A DNA stretch of 16,886 nt from CAZOGW01 sp964579415 (GTDB taxonomy: Bacteria > Actinomycetota > Acidimicrobiia > Spongiisociales > UBA5794). Position numbers and translations under genes: made by a program. Numbering within the stretch: position 1 is the stretch's first letter; each line of letters starts with the position of its first letter. The stretch covers positions 1-16,886 of the forward strand of contig CAZOGW010000063.1 of the NCBI GenBank assembly GCA_964579415.1, written 5' to 3'. Shown piece after piece: positions 7,393 to 14,365 of the stretch. The notes below the pieces were generated by a model that ran no database searches, was not told the origin of the DNA, and was given only the letters and a program-made list of their open reading frames with translations.

Positions 7393-8340
7393 TCAGAAGT
7401 CGAAGAAGATGCCGTCGGCCCAGGGGAAGGTGAAGGCGAAGCCGGGGCCACGGAAGAACGACCCGTAGATGGTCAGCACCGCGGCGGCGAACAGGTAGAA
7501 GCTGAAGATCATGGTGGCCAGCTTGCGGTCGGACGGGCGCTGGGAGGGGTTGCGGTCGATGTAGGGGATGATGGCCAGGCCGACGAGGCCGAAGCCGGGC
7601 AGGATCACGCCGGCAACCTGGGGATCGAAGTACGACAGCAGTTCCTGCAGGCCGAGGAAGTACCACGGCGCCTTTGACGGGTTGGGCTGCTCGTTGAAGT
7701 TGGCGAATTCGAGCAGGGGGGCGTCGACGAACACCGAGAAGATGGTGATGAAGGCGGTGCAGACGAGCAGGGCGACGAACTCGGCGGCGACGAGGTGGGG
7801 CCAGGTGCTGACCTTGTCGGTGGGTTCGCTCTTGACCTGCTGGATGGCGCCGGCCTTGACCACGGTGAGGAGCCGCTGGGTGCGCACACCCTCGGGGATG
7901 GCGGGAGCGGCGGCGGCTGCCACCGGGGCGCCTGCCGAGGCCGCGGCGCCTGCCATCGCGGGAACCGCCGCCGGTGCGGCCTCCCCGGCGAACTGCGGAG
8001 ACGGTGTGCCGTCCCACTTGGCCCGCGAAAGCGCCGCCCGGCGCAGCAGGCCCTCGGGAACGCCGTAGAGGTCCGACTCCGCCTTGAGGTCGCGCACCGC
8101 ACCCCCGGCTGCGGCGGCGGGAACGGGCTCGGGAGCGGCGTCCTGTGCCAGCGAGCCCTCCGTGGCCGGTGCGGCGTCGGCAACCGGCGGTGGCGACTCG
8201 GAGGGAGCTGGTGGAGCGGCGCCAGTGGGCGGGGGAGCCTCGCCCTTCATCTCGGCGAGGATCTCCTCGACGCTGCGTCCCTCCCGCTTGGCCCGCGCCT
8301 CTGCGGAGCGCCTCAGAATGTGTTCGGGAACCTCGGACAT
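7393..8340 (-). CDS. cytochrome b subunit IV-type C-terminal half with long N-terminal arm
   Basis: A 315-residue protein. Only residues 180-315 correspond to subunit IV, the C-terminal half of cytochrome b. There are three spans (181-204, 240-262, 273-297) and the signature NPSKAPWYFLGLQELL (220-235), with APWY where bc1 proteins have PEWY. Residues 1-180 are an Ala/Pro-rich cytoplasmic arm with two copies of a helical motif, VPEHILRRSAEARAKREG (4-21) and VPEGLLRRAALSRAKWDG (94-111). Related sequence opens the CcoP-like cytochrome at 13422. The ATG follows a GAGG-type site and lies 12 nt after the cytochrome b stop. It helps form the quinol oxidation site. Confidence 0.9.
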   Translation of the reverse strand: MSEVPEHILRRSAEARAKREGRSVEEILAEMKGEAPPPTGAAPPAPSESPPPVADAAPATEGSLAQDAAPEPVPAAAAGGAVRDLKAESDLYGVPEGLLRRAALSRAKWDGTPSPQFAGEAAPAAVPAMAGAAASAGAPVAAAAAPAIPEGVRTQRLLTVVKAGAIQQVKSEPTDKVSTWPHLVAAEFVALLVCTAFITIFSVFVDAPLLEFANFNEQPNPSKAPWYFLGLQELLSYFDPQVAGVILPGFGLVGLAIIPYIDRNPSQRPSDRKLATMIFSFYLFAAAVLTIYGSFFRGPGFAFTFPWADGIFFDF

Positions 8341-8352
8341 CTGCCTCTCACC

Positions 8353-9135
8353 TCACAGGGGGCCCGAGATTCCGCCGTCCTTGCGCACCCGCCAGAAGTG
8401 CACCGCCATGAAGATGACGATGATGAACGGCAGGAACAGTACGTGCAGCACGTACCAGCGCAACAACGTGTCCGGGGTGATCTGCACGCCGCCGACGAGA
8501 GCGAACGTGACCTGGTTGCCTACGACAGGCGAGTAGGCGGCCATGTTGGAGCCCACCGTCACCGCCCACAGAGCGAGCTGGTCCCACGGCAGCAGGTAGC
8601 CGGTGAACGACAGCAGCAGCGTCAGCAGCAACAGGACGACGCCGACCACCCAGTTGAACTCCCGCGGCGGCTTGTAGGCGCCGTGGTAGAAGACGCGGGC
8701 CATGTGCAGGAAGACGGTGAGGACCATGGCGTGGGCGCCCCACCGGTGCATGTTGCGCACCAGTTGACCGAAGGCCACGTCGGTGGACAGGGCCTGGATG
8801 TCGAGGAAGGCCTGCGGTGAAGTGGGCCGGTAGTAGAACATCAGGAAGATGCCGGTGATGGTCAGCAGGATGAAGAGGAAGAAACTGAGACCGCCCAGGC
8901 ACAGCGTGTAGGACAGGCGCACCCCGTGCCGCTTCACCTTCACCGGGTGGAGGTGATACAGCACGTTGTTCATGATCACGTACGAGCGGTTGCGAGGGCT
9001 GTCGGTATAGCCGTGACGGAACGGAGAACCGGGCCTGAAGATGCTCGACCACGCCTGGCTCTGCCGGACGTGATCACCGGCCTCGGCCAGCCGGTCCTTG
9101 AGGCCGACCTTCCCGTCGCCGTTTCCGTTCGCCAA
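8353..9135 (-). CDS. b6-type cytochrome b (N-terminal half, four spans)
   Basis: A 260-residue protein starting at TTG, with GAGGAAAG just upstream. The four helices carry paired heme ligands: H130 and H144 in NMHRWGAHAMVLTVFLH, and H231 and H246 in LHVLFLPFIIVIFMAVHFW. Fourteen residues separate the second pair, which is the b6 arrangement; bc1 has thirteen (family knowledge). C79 in SYTLCLGGLSFF aligns with the cysteine that attaches the extra heme cn in b6 proteins. The FYYRPT and GYLLPWDQ motifs and the C-terminal ISGPL also match. With subunit IV it forms the membrane core of a menaquinol:cytochrome c reductase. Confidence 0.93.
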   Translation of the reverse strand: MANGNGDGKVGLKDRLAEAGDHVRQSQAWSSIFRPGSPFRHGYTDSPRNRSYVIMNNVLYHLHPVKVKRHGVRLSYTLCLGGLSFFLFILLTITGIFLMFYYRPTSPQAFLDIQALSTDVAFGQLVRNMHRWGAHAMVLTVFLHMARVFYHGAYKPPREFNWVVGVVLLLLTLLLSFTGYLLPWDQLALWAVTVGSNMAAYSPVVGNQVTFALVGGVQITPDTLLRWYVLHVLFLPFIIVIFMAVHFWRVRKDGGISGPL

Positions 9136-9224
9136 GATCTTTCCTCGCTAGTCCTGCACTGCGGCGTCGCGGGCGCCGCCCCTGCCAGTCTCACCGACAC
9201 GGGGCCGGTGAGCAAAATCAGTGG

Positions 9225-9259
9225 GTACTAAGTACTAGGTACTAAGTACTAGGTAATAC
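9225..9259. repeat. GTAC-based heptamer repeats, locus 3
   Basis: Four tandem heptamers, GTACTAA, GTACTAG, GTACTAA, GTACTAG, followed by a degenerate GTAATAC. They lie in the 136-nt gap (9136-9271) between the ferredoxin and cytochrome b genes, the only long gap in an otherwise tightly packed operon. The array could fold in RNA. Apart from the ribosome site before cytochrome b, nothing else is seen in the gap. Confidence 0.8.
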
Positions 9260-9271
9260 GCACGGGGTACG

Positions 9272-9718
9272 TCAGTACCTCATTCCGTAGCCGTAGCCGT
9301 TCTTGTGGTCCCGCTGGCCGGTGTTGTACTCCCATGGTTTGAGGGCGAACTCGTCCGCCTGGTCGGCCAGCGAGCCCTCGAACTTCCCCAACGTGATGAC
9401 CCCGGTGGGGCAGCGGTCCACGCACAGGGCGCACCGGGTGCACTCGTCCTCGTCGACCAGGAAGAACCCCTTGTTCTCGGTGTCCTCGCCGGGGTTGTCC
9501 ACGTTGGTGCCCTCGGCGATGGCGTCGAGGGAGAGGTAGTGGATGCACTTCCACGGGCAGATGTCGACGCATCCCTCGCAGAGGATGCACTCGGACTGGT
9601 CGATGTGGAGGAACTGCTTGGGCTTGACCGCGGCGGTCAGGTAGGCCCCTTCGACCACCGCCAGCTGGTAGTCGTCTCGCATCGGGGGAGTCTCGAACCA
9701 GACGTCACTCTTGGCCAT
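9272..9718 (-). CDS. 2[4Fe-4S] ferredoxin-like protein
   Basis: A 148-residue protein starting at ATG 9718, with GAGGAAG upstream, 2 nt after the preceding stop. There are two complete cluster motifs. C44-x2-C47-x2-C50-x3-C54-P is followed by another Cys (C58), and the second motif is C93-x2-C96-x2-C99-x3-C103-P. An insert of about 35 residues separates them. The N-terminal about 40 residues and the Tyr/Gly-rich tail (NGYGYGMRY) are outside the ferredoxin core. No signal or membrane span is seen, so it is cytoplasmic or peripheral. Placement directly before cytochrome b suggests it exchanges electrons with the bc-type complex on the cytoplasmic side. That is inference; such a partner is not part of standard bc1 complexes. 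Confidence 0.9.
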   Translation of the reverse strand: MAKSDVWFETPPMRDDYQLAVVEGAYLTAAVKPKQFLHIDQSECILCEGCVDICPWKCIHYLSLDAIAEGTNVDNPGEDTENKGFFLVDEDECTRCALCVDRCPTGVITLGKFEGSLADQADEFALKPWEYNTGQRDHKNGYGYGMRY

Positions 9719-9720
9719 CG

Positions 9721-10323
9721 TTACTTCCTCACCCGGACCAGCGGCCGGCCGTAATCCGATATGGGCCGCGGCGGCGGGGCGCTCGCCGCCTTCTTCTTCT
9801 GCTCCTGCCACTGGTACATGGTCACCGCGACGACACCGAGCATGACCACCGCGTAGGTACCGGAGACGATGTCCTTGACGGCGGCGAAGCTGATGGCAAC
9901 CTCACTGCCGAGCACCAGGGCCGGCGGGATGGTCAAGGCGATCTTCTGCGGCGTCCAGGCGAACTCGGACTGTGTCAGGGTGAGCCACTGGTTGGGGATG
10001 ATGGCGAAGAGGATCATCATCACCGAGGTGAACACGAAGGCGCCGATGGAGGCCCGGGCCCAGGTCATGGGCCGCTTGTAGCAGAAGGCGACGGCGAGCC
10101 CGCCGAGCAGCATCAACGATCCGACCAGCGACACCGTCTGGCCGAGCAGGACCCAGACCCATCCCCGAGGTATCCCGGTGAACTGGGGAACGCCGAGGGC
10201 GTCCTCGGCGGGGAGGCCGGTGAAGTGTGCGAACACGGCACCCACCAGCGCCACCACACCTCCCACCACCACGGCGGCGAGGCCCAGCCTCTGGTACCTG
10301 CGGATCTCGTCTGTCTCGGCCAT
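9721..10323 (-). CDS. four-span membrane protein, first gene of the respiratory operon
   Basis: A 200-residue protein starting at ATG 10323 with GGGGAAGA upstream. The frame is open to 10449 but the leader is not convincing. Predicted spans are near 13-34, 54-81, 90-110 and 155-172. A loop (NQWLTLTQSEFAWTPQK) lies between spans 3 and 4, and the C-terminal tail is Lys/Pro-rich and cytoplasmic. It has no CxxCH, Fe-S or paired-His motif. I do not recognise the family. Its position, 2 nt before the ferredoxin gene, suggests it is the membrane anchor for that ferredoxin or an accessory subunit of the bc-type complex. Confidence 0.75.
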   Translation of the reverse strand: MAETDEIRRYQRLGLAAVVVGGVVALVGAVFAHFTGLPAEDALGVPQFTGIPRGWVWVLLGQTVSLVGSLMLLGGLAVAFCYKRPMTWARASIGAFVFTSVMMILFAIIPNQWLTLTQSEFAWTPQKIALTIPPALVLGSEVAISFAAVKDIVSGTYAVVMLGVVAVTMYQWQEQKKKAASAPPPRPISDYGRPLVRVRK

Positions 10324-10366
10324 GACCGTGTTTCTTCCCCGGTGGTGGCGTGTGGTCCGTGCGGCC

Positions 10367-10392
10367 ATTCTATGCACGGCGTACCCGGTCAA
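10367..10392 (-). promoter_or_regulatory. tentative promoter of the respiratory operon
   Basis: On the minus strand TAGAAT (10367-10372) fits a -10 box. TTGACC (10387-10392) resembles a -35, but the spacer is only 14 nt, shorter than usual. Initiation near 10360 would give a leader of about 37 nt containing the ribosome site. It lies in the 113-nt gap between divergent genes. Confidence 0.35.
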
Positions 10393-10422
10393 GCTGCTCC
10401 CGCAGCGAGGCACCGGCACCGC

Positions 10423-10428
10423 TAGCGT
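10423..10428 (+). promoter_or_regulatory. candidate -10 box for the GPDPase-membrane-domain gene
   Basis: TAGCGT fits TANNNT and ends 8 nt before the ATG at 10437, again suggesting a leaderless or near-leaderless transcript. No -35 was recognised. Confidence 0.3.
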
Positions 10429-10436
10429 TCCGCCCG

Positions 10437-11270
10437 ATGCAACCGTCACGCCCCGACCTGCGGCCGCTCGGCATCGCGGACATCGTCGCCGGCGCCATCC
10501 GCCTCTACAGCACCAACTTCGTCACGCTGGTGAAGATCGCCGCGGCGGTGGTCGTCCCCGTCACCGTCCTCGACCACCTCATCGTCCGCTCCCTGCTGCC
10601 CGACTCCATCGACATCTCCGAGGTGGATCTCGGCGCCGTCTTGGGTGTGTTGTTGGCGTCCCTGTTCATCAACCTGGTGGCGATGACCCTGGTCAACGGC
10701 GGCTCCATCACCGCCCTCGCCCAGGTGTACCTGGGCCGCGTTCCCGACTGGGCGGACTCGTTGCGGGCCGGGGGACGACGATGGCTCCCGCTCCTCGCCT
10801 CCAGCGTCATCGTCGCCGTGGCCAGCGCCTTCGGGTTGCTCCTCCTGGTCATCCCCGGTGTGATCTTGGCGGTCCACTGGTCGGTGACGGCGCCCACCGT
10901 GGTCACCGAGCGACTGGGAGCGGGACAGGCCCTCGGCAAGTCATGGGGCCTGGTGAGGGGGCGCTTCTGGCCGGTTCTGGGCACATTGCTCCTCGGCTAC
11001 CTGTTCTCGTGGTTGGCCAGCGCCATCCTCGGTTCCCTGGCGAGGGCTCTCGGACTTGGTCCAGAGTCACTCGGGGCCGCGGCTATCGCGACGGTTGGCG
11101 TCATCGTCACCGCACCGTTCCACGCCACACTGGCCACCGTCCTCTACTTCGACCTACGGGTGCGTAAGGAAGGCTACGACCTGCACCGGATGGCGTTGGA
11201 CCTTCCGGCCGACCCGGAGGCGGCAGGCTCCGACGACCCCTTCGGTCTGGGGCGCCCGGGAGAGCGGTGA
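10437..11270 (+). CDS. GPDPase-membrane-domain-like integral membrane protein
   Basis: A 277-residue protein. The N-terminal motif RPLGIADIVAGAIRLYSTNF is typical of the membrane domain found in glycerophosphoryl diester phosphodiesterases and many stand-alone actinobacterial proteins. About five to six spans follow. The conserved core includes LLLVIPGVILAVHWSVTAPT and GKSWGLVRGRFWPVLGTL, and the protein ends with YFDLRVRKEGYDLHRM. No catalytic phosphodiesterase domain is present, so an enzymatic role is not supported. It is transcribed divergently from the respiratory operon. The ATG at 10437 was chosen because homology-like sequence begins there. Confidence 0.8.
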   Translation: MQPSRPDLRPLGIADIVAGAIRLYSTNFVTLVKIAAAVVVPVTVLDHLIVRSLLPDSIDISEVDLGAVLGVLLASLFINLVAMTLVNGGSITALAQVYLGRVPDWADSLRAGGRRWLPLLASSVIVAVASAFGLLLLVIPGVILAVHWSVTAPTVVTERLGAGQALGKSWGLVRGRFWPVLGTLLLGYLFSWLASAILGSLARALGLGPESLGAAAIATVGVIVTAPFHATLATVLYFDLRVRKEGYDLHRMALDLPADPEAAGSDDPFGLGRPGER

Positions 11271-11317
11271 GTACCGGTGGTGTCCCGGGGCATCACCGCT
11301 GCCCGCGGGCAGGGAGT

Positions 11318-11342
11318 CGGCGAGACTCTCCGTTGCTCGCCG
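11318..11342 (+). terminator. weak hairpin after the GPDPase-membrane-domain gene
   Basis: CGGCGAG and CTCGCCG form a 7-bp stem with an 11-nt loop, 47 nt after the stop at 11270. No T-tract follows. A perfect 14-bp palindrome, CTGCCCGCGGGCAG (11299-11312), lies just before it. The rest of the 11271-11461 gap holds a possible TAGTCT -10 box at 11405-11410. Confidence 0.25.
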
Positions 11343-11461
11343 GTGAACCGGTCGAGAGGCCCCGAAGTGGTCAGCGCGGAATACACCGCCTCGGGACGAG
11401 GCACTAGTCTCCCCGCCAGAACGCACCCGATGTGCCGCGACACCCAGAGGAAGCGCCCCCG

Positions 11462-13417
11462 GTGACCGCCGACGCCCCAGCCAACGATCCCGAGGAGATC
11501 ACCGCCGAGGTGGTGGAGGAGCCGGTGATCCCCGAAGAGCCGGCGGCGCCCGATGCTCCCGCCACCCGCCACTACACGGTGGCGTCCCTCGTCTTCCTGG
11601 TGCTGTCGCTGCTGGTCGGAGCCGTCGCCGCCATCCAGCTCATCGTGCCGTTCCCCAACGGTGTGGGGCCGCTCGGCTACGGGGTGAGTGCCCCCATCGC
11701 GGTCGACATGTTCCTCTACGGATGGCTCACCATCGGCCTGGCCGGCGCACTGATCCACGCCGTCACCCGTGACGGCGGCGGCACTCCCGACGAGCGGTCG
11801 GCGAAGCTGGGCTCGGCAGTGCTCGCTCTGGGCGTCGTGGCCGGCTCGGTGGGCGTCGCCCTCGGCTTCGGCGAGGCCCGCCGCTACCTGGAGTACCCGC
11901 TCTGGGCCGATGCCGTCATCGTTCTCGGCATGCTGGTGGTGGCCCGCAGCGTGACCGTGGCGGCCCGCAGGGCGAGCGCCGACGCCGGCCCGGCGCGCTG
12001 GTACGCGGTGACCGCGGTGTGGTGGTTCCTGCTCGCCTTCATCGTGGGCAACATTCCCGGCATCTCCGGGGTGGCCGGCGCCATCCAGGTCGCTTTCTTC
12101 CGTGCCTCCATCACCGGGCTGTGGCTGGCCGCCGCCGGGGTCGCCGTGGTCTACCACCTCATACCCCGCCTGGCGGGCCGGCCCGCCTTCACCGCCACCC
12201 GCCTCAGCCTCATCGGGTTCTGGTCGCTCGCCTTCGTGTGGGCCTTCACCGCGCCCGCCGACCTCAGCTTCGGGCCCACCCCCGACTGGCTGGGCACCAT
12301 CGGAGTGATGTTCTCCATCGCCCTCCTGGTCCCGCCGCTCGTCATCGTCACCGACGTGGTGCTGGCGATGCGAGGTCGCTGGCAGCGGGTGGAGGGGTAC
12401 CTCGCCGTCCGCTTCTTGGTGCTGGGCGCGGTGCTGTTCCTGGTATGGCCGGTTCTCAACCTCACGCTGGCGTTCCGCGGATCCAGCGGCCTCACCCAGT
12501 ACACCGACTGGGTGCGGGCGGTCGAGGTCACCGGCTTCTACGGGGCGTTCACCGCCTGGCTCATCGCCTACGTCTACGTCACCGCCCCCGGCATCCTCGG
12601 GTCGGCGGTGCACGGCCGGGTGGCCCGTGTTCACTATTTCGGTACCGTCCTCGGCCTGCTGACCTGGATCGTCGCCTCACTGGTCGCCGGCCTGACCGCC
12701 GGCTGGACCTGGGTGGCTGCCGCCAACGAGGCCGCTGTTCCCACCGTCGGGGCGGGCTGGCGCAACACCATCAACGCCCTCGACGAGGTGAGGGTCGTCG
12801 CCTTCGTCGGCTTGGTCGTGTTCACCCTGGCCCAACTCCTCTTCGTCGCCACGGTCTTGCGCCGACGTGGCGCGATGCCGGAGACGGCCACCGTCGAGGC
12901 GGTCCTGGAGCCGGACCCGGAGCTGGTACTCCTCGAGCCGGTCTCGCACGGCCGGCTGGTGACCGGGGCCGTGGCGCTGTTCGCCGTGGCCGCCGCTTTC
13001 GTACTGGTGGTCCCGGCCCTGGAGACCTCGAGCGCAGAAGCCACCATCCGCGCCGACGAATGGCGGGCCTACCCCGCCGGGTCGGTGCAGGCCGCGGGGC
13101 GCGCCGTCTACATCCAGCAGGGCTGCTGGTATTGCCACACCCAGGTGGTGCGGCCCATCGTCACCGACGTCGGCCTGGGCCCGGTCAGCGTTGCCGGCGA
13201 CTACGTCCACGAGACCCCCGTACTCCTCGGCCACCAGCGCATCGGGCCCGACCTCACCCACGCCGGTTCCCGGGAGGGCACCGACGATCCGGTCTGGGTG
13301 GCCGGCTTCCTGCGCGATCCGCGCAGCGTCCGGGGCTACTCCACCATGCCGGCGTACGATCACCTCTCCAGCGCCGACATCGAGGCCCTCGCCGCCTACA
13401 TCACCGGATCGAAGTGA
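11462..13417 (+). CDS. CcoN-CcoO fusion with a CcoN half lacking all heme and copper ligands
   Basis: Start GTG 11462 (651 residues), with GAGGAA 10 nt upstream; GTG 11432 is an alternative. An acidic N-terminus (1-36) is followed by a polytopic CcoN-like half (about 37-470). Landmarks of CcoN are kept: IPR..GRP, TRLSLIGFW, a 19-residue gap to PDW, and QYTDW. The ligand positions are changed. The CuB His of helix VI is A215, the CuB pair is A266-D267, the crosslinked Tyr is Trp, and the helix X heme His pair is V354 and V356. Helix II has no His. The CcoO half (about 496-651) has one span, CWYCH (555-559), SVAGDYVHETP, GPDL and axial Met in STMPAY (M629). It should pass electrons but not reduce oxygen. 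The CcoP-like gene follows 4 nt later. Confidence 0.88.
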   Translation: MTADAPANDPEEITAEVVEEPVIPEEPAAPDAPATRHYTVASLVFLVLSLLVGAVAAIQLIVPFPNGVGPLGYGVSAPIAVDMFLYGWLTIGLAGALIHAVTRDGGGTPDERSAKLGSAVLALGVVAGSVGVALGFGEARRYLEYPLWADAVIVLGMLVVARSVTVAARRASADAGPARWYAVTAVWWFLLAFIVGNIPGISGVAGAIQVAFFRASITGLWLAAAGVAVVYHLIPRLAGRPAFTATRLSLIGFWSLAFVWAFTAPADLSFGPTPDWLGTIGVMFSIALLVPPLVIVTDVVLAMRGRWQRVEGYLAVRFLVLGAVLFLVWPVLNLTLAFRGSSGLTQYTDWVRAVEVTGFYGAFTAWLIAYVYVTAPGILGSAVHGRVARVHYFGTVLGLLTWIVASLVAGLTAGWTWVAAANEAAVPTVGAGWRNTINALDEVRVVAFVGLVVFTLAQLLFVATVLRRRGAMPETATVEAVLEPDPELVLLEPVSHGRLVTGAVALFAVAAAFVLVVPALETSSAEATIRADEWRAYPAGSVQAAGRAVYIQQGCWYCHTQVVRPIVTDVGLGPVSVAGDYVHETPVLLGHQRIGPDLTHAGSREGTDDPVWVAGFLRDPRSVRGYSTMPAYDHLSSADIEALAAYITGSK

Positions 13418-13421
13418 CACC

Positions 13422-14309
13422 ATGGACGAGTTGATCGCGAAGGCAGCGGAACGCCTGGGCACCACCCCCGGGTTGGTGCAGCGTGCCGCCGCCGCCCGCG
13501 CCGCCGTCAAGGGTGTGTCGCCCGACGCTCTCATCGCCGAATGGGCCGGGGGAGAGGCCGCTGCCCCGACTCCGGGCGCGGCCCCGGCGGCCGCTCCCGC
13601 CGCCCCCGCCCCGGCCGCGCCTGCTCCGGCTGCACCGGCCGGGCCCCAGGTCGAGGTGCTGGAGCCGGTGGCGCCTGTCGAGGAGGAGCCGGAGGAGGAG
13701 GACCTCCCCCATGCCCCGCCCGAGCCGATCGTCCCCAAAGGTCGCCGGCCCCTTTCGGGATTCCCGGCGTGGCTCGCCGCCGCCTTCCTCGTGATACCCG
13801 GCCTGGCCCTCTTCTACGCCGTGATGTCGCCCGACGGCCCGGCATGCGGTGTCTCCGGCCAACTCGCCGTCAATCCCGTCACCGGCGAGGCGCAGAACTG
13901 TGACGGCAGCGAGTACGGCGTCGCGGTCGTCAACTACTTCGCCGACGGCGAGATCGTCTACACCGCCCGCTGCGCCGCCTGCCACGGCGCCGACGGCGGC
14001 GGTGGCGCCGGCCCCGCCCTCTCCGGTGGCTCCGTCCTCGCCACCTTCCCCGGTGGGAGCTGCTCCACCGAGACCGGCCACCGCGCCTGGGTGGCGTTGG
14101 GATCCACCGGGTGGCCCGAGCCCACCTACGGCGTGCTCGCCAAACCGGTGGGCGGCTTCGGCTCCAACATGCCCGGCTTCGAGTCGGTGCTCAGCGCCGA
14201 GGAGATAGCCTCGGTGACGCTCTATGAACGGGTGGCGTTCGGCGGCGAGCCGCTCCCCGAGGCGATCGACGACTGCATCACCGACGAGGAGATCACAGCG
14301 TCCGGTTAG
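13422..14309 (+). CDS. CcoP-like monoheme membrane cytochrome c
   Basis: A 295-residue protein. Residues 1-46 form two or three short helices, including TPGLVQRAAAARAAVKGVS (15-33) and PDALIAEWAGGEA, related to the repeats in the arm of subunit IV. A Pro/Ala then Glu-rich linker runs to about 108, followed by one span (114-134). The cytochrome c domain has CAACH (184-188) and axial Met in SNMPGF (M250). Only one heme is present, whereas canonical CcoP has two. Four other Cys (142, 160, 214, 285) in the exported domain could form disulfides. The start, 4 nt after the CcoNO stop, indicates one operon and one complex. Confidence 0.85.
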   Translation: MDELIAKAAERLGTTPGLVQRAAAARAAVKGVSPDALIAEWAGGEAAAPTPGAAPAAAPAAPAPAAPAPAAPAGPQVEVLEPVAPVEEEPEEEDLPHAPPEPIVPKGRRPLSGFPAWLAAAFLVIPGLALFYAVMSPDGPACGVSGQLAVNPVTGEAQNCDGSEYGVAVVNYFADGEIVYTARCAACHGADGGGGAGPALSGGSVLATFPGGSCSTETGHRAWVALGSTGWPEPTYGVLAKPVGGFGSNMPGFESVLSAEEIASVTLYERVAFGGEPLPEAIDDCITDEEITASG

Positions 14310-14365
14310 CTCGTCGGCGGGTGTCGTATCCGGTATCCAGTTCCAGTTAGTTCGCTTGTGGGGCC

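Noticed and set aside
11299..11312. Perfect palindrome CTGCCCGCGGGCAG as an operator for the CcoNO operon
   Set aside because: GC palindromes of this length are common in such DNA, and it lies over 90 nt before the likely -10 box.
11462..14309. A working cbb3-type cytochrome c oxidase
   Set aside because: All heme and CuB ligand positions in the CcoN half are substituted, the crosslinked Tyr is Trp, and CcoP has a single heme.
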